Below are positions 1 through 6,289 of a DNA stretch of 15,592 nt, one piece after another. Each line of letters opens with the position of its first letter. The stretch's first letter is position 1. This DNA is from Eubacteriales bacterium (GTDB lineage: Bacteria; Bacillota_A; Clostridia; Lachnospirales; Lachnospiraceae), in assembly GCA_030527765.1 (NCBI GenBank), contig JAUNAE010000050.1, positions 1 to 15,592 of the forward strand, given 5' to 3'. Below the pieces are notes generated by a model that saw nothing but the letters and a program-made list of their open reading frames with translations, was not told where the DNA came from and made no database searches. The position numbers and the translations under genes were made by a program.

Positions 1-182
1 TGTTTATTTGCATGCTGTTTTTCTCTTTTCGCATGCCTGTGTTGTTATTATCTTGATTATTGGCATGCTGTTGATCGATTTTCGCATGCCTGAAGTACTC
101 TTATCTTGTTTTGGGCATGCTGTTTGGCGCTTTTCGCATGCCTGAAGTACTCTTATCTTGTTTCTTGGCATGCTGTTTGTTA
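1..182. repeat. GCATGC palindrome array, about 53-bp period, continuing off the left edge
   Basis: The palindrome GCATGC starts at 10, 31, 63, 84, 115, 136 and 169. Distances alternate 21, 32, 21, 31, 21 and 33 bp. The short spacer has the form TGTT-n6-TTTTC. The long spacer resembles CTGAAGTACTCTTATCTTG followed by TTT and a G-rich end. The segments 84-111 and 136-163 are identical over 28 bp, while the first long spacer (37-62) has diverged. Positions 1-9 resemble the end of a long spacer, so the array probably continues to the left. The unit is not a multiple of three, so it is unlikely to be coding. It is not a CRISPR, because the spacers resemble one another. Function unknown; a dispersed intergenic repeat or a protein-binding array would fit. 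Confidence 0.85.
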
Positions 183-204
183 AAAGAGCATAGAATGGGA
201 TAAA

Positions 205-250
205 AATACCTCCGGGGCAAATCCTGTTTAAGATCCACCCCGAAGGTATT
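205..250. terminator. Bidirectional hairpin terminator after the GH78 gene
   Basis: The arms AATACCTCCGGGG (205-217) and CCCCGAAGGTATT (238-250) form a 13-position stem with one mismatch around a 20-nt loop. On the minus strand the stem runs into TATTTTTAT, about 40 nt beyond the GH78 stop codon, which suits the end of the sugar operon. On the plus strand it is followed by AGTTTTTT, so it may also stop transcription arriving from the left. Confidence 0.7.
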
Positions 251-289
251 AGTTTTTTAATCAAATTTGGGATATTTTTTCCCATATTA

Positions 290-1861
290 TTATTTTTTTC
301 TCAAAAGATACGCAGGTGAACAGCTCCATGCATGACAGTAACTATTCACAATGCTGGATCCATAAGGGGATTCTGCCGGATTTTCCGGATTATACAATTC
401 CCAGAAGGTGTCCGCCCCCTGGAGTACCATACCGCCCCAGTAATATTTCATGTATTCCATTGCCTCTTCTTTTCTGCCGCAGAAAAGCAAAGCTTCCATA
501 TAGTAATGGTTCATAAATGGAGAAACCATCTTTTTGTCCGGATTGATCTCACGAATCCGGTCAAGAAGCTTTCCGGCATCTTCTGCAGAAAGGACTTCTG
601 CGAGAATCATCCAAACCTGACTTGCATAGCTTACCTGTCGCTCGGAACCGCTTACAAACACCTGCTGCTCCTCATCCCAGAGTTCCTTTTGGGCAGATGC
701 CATCTTGCTCTCCACTTCGAAACGGAAATGCTCTTCTCTCTCCCGGTCTTCCAGAATCTCTGCAATCTTCACTACTCTTCTTGCACAGTAGATGTACACA
801 CCCTGCATGGCCGCCTGCTTGTCCAAACCATCGGTCCAGTCAATGAAGCCCCAAAAGCCTTCTCCGCAAATCAGAGTATCTTTTTCATCAAACTGTTCTT
901 CTGCGATTTCCATCTGACGATAAGCACAAGGCGCAAGTTCCTTCAAAGTCTCCAGGTCCTTTGTTGCCTCATAATAGTCCAGGAGTGTCACACCGAACAT
1001 CATTGAATAGTCTCTGAGGAAGGTATCATCGCAGATAATTTTGGGTTCCACGAACATGCAGGCACTGACCTGACCGTCCTCCTTCGTCTGACCTGCAAAG
1101 AGATACAGGCAGCGCTTCACAAGATCATAGTTTTTGAAAGTTGCATAGTTCGTCAGAGCCTGCATTCTCAGATCCCCGAGCCAGAGTCTTCGATCTCTCT
1201 TCGGGCCGTCCTCGAAAACGTCCTGCATACAGTTCCTCAACGTACGAATGCTGACCTTATCAATTTTCTTCAAAAGTTCGTCTTCCGTATCAATCTCCGG
1301 AACGTCCTGATCTCCAACAGCAGACACACTTCGACAGGAAACTTCTTCCACAACCAGCTGCCACTTCGGTGAAGTGTCCAACACTTCCAATTCCACATAA
1401 CGAAAAGCATATCTTCTCGGAAGCGTCAGCACTGTCGGAAGAACATCCACATGAATCAATTCCTCCTGAATCCAGCTACGACTGACCCAGCCGTCATAAT
1501 CTGCGGAATTCTCCGTCAGTTCTTTCGCAATCTCTGCAAATTTCAGGCGGAAATATGCCGGTGCATCCTGCGGACTTCCAACGGACGCAAGCTTCAATGT
1601 GACATAGCCTACATAATGATCTCCGAAATCCACACAAATCTTCTCACCCTTTTTGAGAGCGTGTTTCTGCAGATTCCCGATCTCATCCACTTTCTCTGTC
1701 TTCGGATAAAAGTTCGCTGTATTCTCCTTCTCTGCCACTCGCACAATCTCAAGAGGTTTCACTACAGACTCCACCGGTGCCTTTGCACAGGCATCTGCCT
1801 TTTTCAGAAAATCATCATTGGAAATTCGTTTCATATTCAAATCAACACTAATCGCTGCCAT
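290..1861 (-). CDS. GH78 family alpha-L-rhamnosidase-like glycosidase, short form
   Basis: A 523-residue predicted cytoplasmic enzyme expected to remove terminal alpha-L-rhamnose from glycosides or oligosaccharides. Residues about 70-180 look like the beta-sandwich preceding GH78 catalytic domains (VDFGDHYVGYV near 77-87). An (alpha/alpha)6 barrel follows. GH78 landmarks are DGPKRDRRLWLGD (218-230), FIDWTDGLDK (339-348), the segment GADTFWELYNPE (482-493, candidate base E488) and NSYCHAWS (506-513). It is shorter than typical multi-domain rhamnosidases and has no signal peptide. At the usual general-acid Glu position it carries Asp223. The start is preceded by a modest GAGAG. It is the last gene of the transporter operon, 136 bp after the esterase. 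The six-hairpin fold is secure; rhamnose specificity is inferred. Confidence 0.85.
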   Translation of the reverse strand: MAAISVDLNMKRISNDDFLKKADACAKAPVESVVKPLEIVRVAEKENTANFYPKTEKVDEIGNLQKHALKKGEKICVDFGDHYVGYVTLKLASVGSPQDAPAYFRLKFAEIAKELTENSADYDGWVSRSWIQEELIHVDVLPTVLTLPRRYAFRYVELEVLDTSPKWQLVVEEVSCRSVSAVGDQDVPEIDTEDELLKKIDKVSIRTLRNCMQDVFEDGPKRDRRLWLGDLRMQALTNYATFKNYDLVKRCLYLFAGQTKEDGQVSACMFVEPKIICDDTFLRDYSMMFGVTLLDYYEATKDLETLKELAPCAYRQMEIAEEQFDEKDTLICGEGFWGFIDWTDGLDKQAAMQGVYIYCARRVVKIAEILEDREREEHFRFEVESKMASAQKELWDEEQQVFVSGSERQVSYASQVWMILAEVLSAEDAGKLLDRIREINPDKKMVSPFMNHYYMEALLFCGRKEEAMEYMKYYWGGMVLQGADTFWELYNPENPAESPYGSSIVNSYCHAWSCSPAYLLRKK

Positions 1862-1916
1862 ATATTTCTCTCATTACTTTCTTCGTTATTCTATTCTTCA
1901 TCTCAGACGGATCGCA

Positions 1917-1984
1917 GAGTTCGGCAGAAGAAAGTTGCTTCGCAACTGCCGAACTCGTGCGCGAATTCTCTTACGAGATTCGCG
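1917..1984. repeat. Tandem intergenic hairpins (REP-like) between esterase and GH78
   Basis: Hairpin 1 spans 1917-1956: outer arms GAGTTCGGC and GCCGAACTC enclose AGTTGC-TTC-GCAACT, with a short asymmetric bulge. Hairpin 2 spans 1960-1984: CGCGAATTCTC pairs with GAGATTCGCG across TTAC, with one bulged base. Neither is followed by a T tract on the minus strand, so they are more likely a mobile palindrome or an mRNA-stability element than a terminator. Similar pairs occur near 10354-10414 and 10997-11047. Confidence 0.6.
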
Positions 1985-1997
1985 ATTTAAATGTTTT

Positions 1998-2978
1998 TCA
2001 CTCCAGAGACTCCCAGAACTTTGCCGCTCTCTCCGGCCAGCCTTCAAGGGGTGTTCCCCGTCCATCGCCAAAACCATGCCGCCCGGTCTCTCCAAGCTCC
2101 AGGTTATGTTTGATTCCAAGATCCGTAAGTTTCCGATCAAGCATCTTGGAATTGCAGACATCTACCATATGATCATCCTCAGCTACTACAATATAACAGG
2201 AGGGATAATCTTTTGCAATGTTTGGAAGCACATCATATTTTTGGATGTCTTCCTCTTTGTAATTTTCTCCAAAAACAGCTCCTAAGAACCACTCCTTATC
2301 ACTGTCCGGAACAAGGTCAAAGGAAATTGCCGGATACACCGGGAAAAGAATGTCCGGTTTTTTTACACCGTATTTTTCATATCCGACTTTCTTCAGTGCA
2401 AAGGTCTGAATCAGATTTCCACCGGCAGAGAATCCTCCCAAGGCATATTTTTCCGTATGAACACCAAGTTCTTCCTTGTGGGAAAGAATGAAGGAAATCG
2501 ACCGGGCAAGATCCTCCAGCGGTTTCGGAAAAAGCACTTCTCCCGGAGCATAGGTACGATAATTAACACAGAAGGTCGTATATCCCATACTCTGGAAGGC
2601 CGCTCCGACAGGAATGGATTCTGCCAGAGAGCAGACGGAGCGGTAAGCTCCTCCTGCACAAAGAACGACAAATGGCTTATCGGCATCTCCCGGAAAACGA
2701 AGAATTTTTACCTGGGCAAGATCCGGATTTTTCTCAATCTCCTCCTTGTCATATACAGAATAAACATAGTTTTTTTCTTTTCTTCCAACCTCAGCAAGCG
2801 CTTTTATTCCATATAACATACTCTCTGCATTCCAGGTATCAAACATCTCATTTAACTCACGAAAAGTTTTTCCCTCTTCGTCCTTGGGATTGCCATCACA
2901 TCTCCCCTGAAAAAGATCTGCTGCCGGAAGAAGTTCCGGAAGTTGTTTCAAATCATCAATTAATGTATCGATTGTCAT
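1998..2978 (-). CDS. Alpha/beta-hydrolase-fold esterase, sugar-operon associated
   Basis: A 326-residue probable cytoplasmic carboxylesterase related to the hormone-sensitive-lipase/acetylesterase group. The nucleophile elbow is GFSAGG with Ser184. The oxyanion region is CAGGAYRS (107-114). The acid is probably Asp268 or Asp269 in VAEDDHMV, and the base His301 in GRHGFGDG. There is no signal peptide. The start has a good AGAGAGGG SD about 7-8 nt upstream. It lies between the permease genes (79-bp gap) and the GH78 gene (136-bp gap, containing paired hairpins). Its place in a glycoside-uptake operon suggests it removes acetyl or other acyl groups from the imported sugar before glycosidic cleavage. 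That role is inferred from context; the fold and triad are visible in the sequence. Confidence 0.8.
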   Translation of the reverse strand: MTIDTLIDDLKQLPELLPAADLFQGRCDGNPKDEEGKTFRELNEMFDTWNAESMLYGIKALAEVGRKEKNYVYSVYDKEEIEKNPDLAQVKILRFPGDADKPFVVLCAGGAYRSVCSLAESIPVGAAFQSMGYTTFCVNYRTYAPGEVLFPKPLEDLARSISFILSHKEELGVHTEKYALGGFSAGGNLIQTFALKKVGYEKYGVKKPDILFPVYPAISFDLVPDSDKEWFLGAVFGENYKEEDIQKYDVLPNIAKDYPSCYIVVAEDDHMVDVCNSKMLDRKLTDLGIKHNLELGETGRHGFGDGRGTPLEGWPERAAKFWESLE

Positions 2979-3057
2979 AACATATCCCTCTCTCTACTTA
3001 CAATAAGTTTATGTTCATCTTCCTTATAGCCGGTAAGGATTCATCCATCTGATTTCA

Positions 3058-3891
3058 TCAACCTTTAATTGCTCCTGCAGTCATACCCTGAATCATGAAT
3101 TTGCTCAGGAACAGGTACAGACCAAGTGTCGGAATGACCGCAATCGTCATGGAAGCGAACATCGGTCCCCAATCCATCTGACCATGAGCACCGGAGAACA
3201 TCTGCAGACCAATCTGCACTGTTTTTTTGCCGGTCTCAGAAATCAGAGTCTGAGAAAACAACAAGTCGTTCCAACTGTTCAAAAACTGAAGTGTCAGAAC
3301 AGTAACAATGGAGTTTCCCATAAGCGGGACTACCATTCGAGTCAGACATCCGTAAATGCTGCAGCCATCAATTACCGCTGCTTCCAGCATCTCATTTGGA
3401 AAACTCTCAAAGAAACCAGTAAACATGAGAATGGTCATCGGCATTCCAAATACGGTATAAACAAGAATCAAACCAAAATGATTGTTCAGAAGATTCAGGT
3501 TTTTAAAAATCTGGAAAACAGGAATCAGAGAAACCTGAATCGGAATCATCAGACCCATAAGGAAATACTGATTAAAAAATTTTTTCCCTTTCCAATGCAT
3601 CTTAGTCAATGCAAAAGACACCGGCAGAGCAATCAGAATAATCAGAATCAGAGATCCAAGAGTACAGATAATAGAGTTCTTAAAGAATACACCCATGTTT
3701 CCGGAAGTCCATGCATCAATATAGTTCTCAAAATGCAGTGCTTTCGGAAGAGAATAGGATGGATAAAGCGAAAATTCCTGTGTGGTCTTAAAGGAAGAAA
3801 TAACAAGCCAGAGCACCGGATAAACACTGACAATCAGTCCCAGGACAATGACGATCCATGCCACGATTTTTCCAATTTTATTTGACTTCAT
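3058..3891 (-). CDS. Carbohydrate ABC transporter permease, MalG/AraQ type
   Basis: A 277-residue inner permease of a CUT1 sugar importer with about six membrane helices, the first at residues 11-32. The EAA loop that docks the ATPase is at 170-190, reading EAAVIDG then a conserved Pro189. The C-terminus (KFMIQGMTAGAIKG) is typical of the MalG half. The start follows an AGGAAGG SD, and the first 14 bases overlap the end of the other permease gene, so the two are translationally coupled. No ATPase gene lies in the locus. CUT1 systems of Gram-positive bacteria often share an MsmX-type ATPase encoded elsewhere, which would explain this. Confidence 0.93.
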   Translation of the reverse strand: MKSNKIGKIVAWIVIVLGLIVSVYPVLWLVISSFKTTQEFSLYPSYSLPKALHFENYIDAWTSGNMGVFFKNSIICTLGSLILIILIALPVSFALTKMHWKGKKFFNQYFLMGLMIPIQVSLIPVFQIFKNLNLLNNHFGLILVYTVFGMPMTILMFTGFFESFPNEMLEAAVIDGCSIYGCLTRMVVPLMGNSIVTVLTLQFLNSWNDLLFSQTLISETGKKTVQIGLQMFSGAHGQMDWGPMFASMTIAVIPTLGLYLFLSKFMIQGMTAGAIKG

Positions 3892-4777
3892 AACGTTCCT
3901 TCCTTTCTCCCAGAAGTTTATTGATCAGAGCCGTCAGAATCGTACACTCTACAAGAATCATCAATGCTATGGCACTACCATAGCCAAAGTTTCCATAAGT
4001 AAATGCCTGATCATACATGAGCATGGAAGGCATGTAAGTACTGGTTCCCGGACCACCTTTTGTCAGGGCAACAACGGTATCATACACTTTGATACATCCG
4101 GTAAGACTGAAAATCAGACTCATTCGGAAGATCGGTTTTAACAACGGCATCTGAATGCTTCTGATAATACGGAATGTGCCGGCACCGTCAATCTTTGCAG
4201 ACTCCACAACATCTCCCGGAAGGTCAATGATTGCGGAATAGAAAATCAGGCAATAGAGTCCGACGCCTTTCCAGATATCCATAGCTACCAGAGACCACAG
4301 TGCTGTGGAAACTTCTCCAACCCATGCGGTGATGAGAAATTTCAGACCAACCACCTGCAGAAGTGCATTCAAAAGTCCATACTGAGGTGCAATCGCATAA
4401 ATTTTCTGGAACAGCTGACCAACTGCCACACTTGGAAGTACAACCGGAATGAACATACAGGTTCTGATGAAGTTCTTTCCTTTGCTGACGGTATAATTAA
4501 TAAGCATTGCCAGAATGAATCCAATGGAAATTTGTCCCAGCATAACAACTGCTACATATTTCAGATTTCTCAGGAAACCTTCATGAAGACTCTTATCTGT
4601 AAAAACTTTTACAAAGTTTTCAAACCCGCTGAATTCAAAATTCACTCCCGGCATTCCGGTATAAAAGGAATAACACAAAGACCAGATGATCGGAACGATT
4701 GCCAGAAGGGTGAACAGAATAATTGCAGGGAGTGTAAAGAGAGCCAGTGCTTTCTTGTTGCTTAATACTCGATTCAT
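3878..4777 (-). CDS. Carbohydrate ABC transporter permease, MalF/UgpA type
   Basis: A 299-residue partner permease of the same CUT1 importer. The first membrane helix is at about residues 11-35, and several more follow. The EAA loop is at 192-212 (ESAKIDGAG then MPLLKP), and LTKGGPGTSTY near 238-248 is a MalF/UgpA signature. The start has an excellent AAGGAG SD about 7-8 nt upstream. The gene lies 104 bp after the solute-binding protein gene, with a 12-bp hairpin in between that may reduce its expression relative to the binding protein. Its last 14 bases overlap the next permease. Confidence 0.93.
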   Translation of the reverse strand: MNRVLSNKKALALFTLPAIILFTLLAIVPIIWSLCYSFYTGMPGVNFEFSGFENFVKVFTDKSLHEGFLRNLKYVAVVMLGQISIGFILAMLINYTVSKGKNFIRTCMFIPVVLPSVAVGQLFQKIYAIAPQYGLLNALLQVVGLKFLITAWVGEVSTALWSLVAMDIWKGVGLYCLIFYSAIIDLPGDVVESAKIDGAGTFRIIRSIQMPLLKPIFRMSLIFSLTGCIKVYDTVVALTKGGPGTSTYMPSMLMYDQAFTYGNFGYGSAIALMILVECTILTALINKLLGERKERYEVK

Positions 4778-4799
4778 GATCTCACTCCTTATCTAAGAG

Positions 4800-4831
4800 A
4801 AAAGGCTGCCACTCAAATATGGCAGCCTTTT
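4800..4831 (-). terminator. Intercistronic hairpin between binding protein and permease (attenuator or mRNA stabiliser)
   Basis: A perfect 12-bp inverted repeat: AAAAGGCTGCCA at 4800-4811 and TGGCAGCCTTTT at 4820-4831, with an 8-nt loop. On the minus strand the stem ends in only four T residues followed by CTCTTA, so termination would be partial. Hairpins in this position are known in sugar-ABC operons, where they leave more message for the binding protein than for the membrane subunits. Confidence 0.65.
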
Positions 4832-4881
4832 CTTGATTTCTTATTAGACCTGTTAACTTCTTATCTTACAGCAAGAATAAA

Positions 4882-6123
4882 TTACTCATAAAGCGCGTCG
4901 AGAGCTGCACCGAAATCTTCCGGAGTCATCTCACCGAGTACGAGCATCTGACCGTTGTTCAGAGAAGTATCCATGCCCTGGCTGGACATTTTGTACTCCG
5001 GCCAAACACTTGCTGCACCTGCGCCTGAAATCAGTTCAGATACCATGCTTGTATAGAACGGAGCCTCATGCTCTTCTTTAGTCTCAAATCCACTGAGAAT
5101 GCCCTGAGTTTCCATGGATGCATCACCATATCCGGAGAATACATATACAAGCCAGTCATTCAGTGTTTCATCATAATCTTTGCTGCCGATCATCCATGTT
5201 GTACCATAGTTCTGTGGATAATCTGTCTGAGCTGCAACAGCTCCTTCCACACTTGGGAAGCCGAAGAATCCGATATCTTCTCCGAGGCTGTTCTGCTCTT
5301 CATCATTCATATTACTTGCAAACCAGGAACCATTGTATTCCATTGCTGCATTTCCGCTTAAGAACATTGCATTCATAGTTGCAGAGTCAATTGTTGTAAC
5401 ACCTGCGCCCATGTAACCATTGGTGTTCAGATCCTGTACCCACTGATATGCTTCAAGGAATGCATCATCACTCCAGGAAAGCTCGCCTGCATTTGCTTTA
5501 ATCAGGGCATCTGTTCCTAACTTAGAAGTTACATATCCACCCCAAAGTCTGGAGAAATAGAATTTATCCACACCGTCTACAGAAAGTGCCTGAATACCTT
5601 TTTCCTTTGCATCTGCACAGATTGCCATGAACTGCTCCATCGTTTCCGGAACTTCCCAGCCGTTCTCTTCGAACATTTTCTTGTTGTACCAGAATCCCTC
5701 GATATTCTGCTCGGTAGGAAGTACATAAAGCTCTTCCACATCACTAGTTCCCTGAAGATTGATCAAACCATCATGTACAGATTCGCTGAGCATATCTTCC
5801 AGACCGTTCTCCTTGATAAACTCGTCGATGCTCTTAACCATTCCCTGGCTGATCAGAGTGTTTGCCTGTGCGGTATCTGCCTCAATGAACAGATCCGGCA
5901 GTGCATTGGAAGCTGCAAGTACGGACAGTTTGGATGGCAGATCGGTCTGTGCAACTACCTCGATCTCAACCTTTACTTCCGGATGCTCCTCACAGTATTT
6001 GTCGCTCAGAGCTTTCAGTGTCTGAGTTCCGCCCTGTGCTGTTTCGTTCCAGATGGTAAGAACTTTGATGGTTCTCTCTTCTCCCGCATGTACGGCTGCC
6101 GGAGCCATCATTCCGAGTGCCAT
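4882..6123 (-). CDS. Extracellular sugar-binding protein of an ABC importer (5' end frameshifted)
   Basis: The family-1 solute-binding protein of the CUT1 importer, which captures the sugar outside the membrane. The 413-residue open frame begins inside what should be the signal peptide (ALGMMAPAAVHA, then mature GEERTIKVLTIW). The body has the usual features: LPDLFIEAD near 80-88, FWYNKKMFEENGW near 144-156, and GNAAMEYNGSW near 268-278. The first in-frame ATG has no SD. A perfect AGGAGG with ATG at 6164 lies upstream but in another frame. Adding one A to the 7-A tract at 6149-6155 would join them into a 427-residue protein with a complete signal peptide. No lipobox cysteine is present in either reading, which is unusual for a Gram-positive binding protein. 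Function is confident; the true start and integrity are open. Confidence 0.88.
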   Translation of the reverse strand: MALGMMAPAAVHAGEERTIKVLTIWNETAQGGTQTLKALSDKYCEEHPEVKVEIEVVAQTDLPSKLSVLAASNALPDLFIEADTAQANTLISQGMVKSIDEFIKENGLEDMLSESVHDGLINLQGTSDVEELYVLPTEQNIEGFWYNKKMFEENGWEVPETMEQFMAICADAKEKGIQALSVDGVDKFYFSRLWGGYVTSKLGTDALIKANAGELSWSDDAFLEAYQWVQDLNTNGYMGAGVTTIDSATMNAMFLSGNAAMEYNGSWFASNMNDEEQNSLGEDIGFFGFPSVEGAVAAQTDYPQNYGTTWMIGSKDYDETLNDWLVYVFSGYGDASMETQGILSGFETKEEHEAPFYTSMVSELISGAGAASVWPEYKMSSQGMDTSLNNGQMLVLGEMTPEDFGAALDALYE

Positions 6124-6164
6124 TGCCGCTGTCAGTGACAGTGTGATATTTTTTTCCCTTTCAT
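6124..6164 (-). other. Out-of-frame start of the sugar-binding protein with 7-A tract
   Basis: The ATG at 6164-6162 lies 8 nt after an AGGAGG (6178-6173). It reads MKGKKISHCH and then stops. If the A tract at 6149-6155 is read as eight A, the product becomes MKGKKNITLSLTAA and joins directly to MALGMM, forming a classical positively charged and hydrophobic signal sequence. The site is therefore a one-base loss, a sequencing error, or a slippage site. Confidence 0.8.
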
Positions 6165-6194
6165 AATTGTTTCCTCCTGTGTTTTGTTGTCTTT

Positions 6195-6223
6195 ATTATA
6201 GGGTTCCACTGTCACTTTTAAAA
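6195..6223 (-). promoter_or_regulatory. Promoter of the sugar transporter operon
   Basis: A perfect minus-strand TATAAT occupies 6200-6195, giving a predicted start near 6188 and a leader of about 24 nt before the SD and ATG at 6164. No good TTGACA sits 16-18 bp upstream; the hexamer there is TTTTAA. A strong -10 with a poor -35 is typical of a promoter needing an activator, and the AraC-type regulator gene lies immediately upstream. Confidence 0.55.
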
Positions 6224-6230
6224 TCCGCCT

Positions 6231-6260
6231 TCTTTTTGGATATGTAGGTCGTTTTTTTGA
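6231..6260 (-). promoter_or_regulatory. Candidate operator for the AraC-type regulator
   Basis: Two similar A-rich half-sites lie in direct orientation 20 bp apart on the minus strand: TCAAAAAAAC (6260-6251) and TCCAAAAAGA (6240-6231). They lie upstream of the -10, from about -43 to -72 relative to the predicted start. AraC-family activators commonly bind directly repeated half-sites about two helical turns apart near the -35. The match is short and low in complexity, so this is a suggestion. Confidence 0.3.
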
Positions 6261-6289
6261 TTCCTTCCGTTTTGAAGGTGTGTCATTTT

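Noticed and set aside
1..182. CRISPR array
   Set aside because: The would-be repeat is only 6 bp, spacing alternates between two lengths, spacers resemble each other, and no cas gene is nearby.
4..285. Minus-strand open frame of 93 codons covering the GCATGC array
   Set aside because: It has no SD, runs through a terminator hairpin, and the repeat steps of 52-54 bp do not keep a reading frame, so the repeat is not selected as protein.
332..1006. Plus-strand open frame of 224 codons
   Set aside because: Antisense to the GH78 gene with recognisable catalytic motifs; no SD or family resemblance.
1917..1984. Paired hairpins as an intrinsic terminator between esterase and GH78
   Set aside because: No T tract follows either stem on the minus strand, and the GH78 gene downstream has no clear promoter of its own.
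2979..3057. Regulatory RNA or promoter in the gap between permease and esterase
   Set aside because: Only a 5-bp hairpin (CCTTA/TAAGG) and no convincing -10/-35 pair; it looks like ordinary intercistronic sequence.
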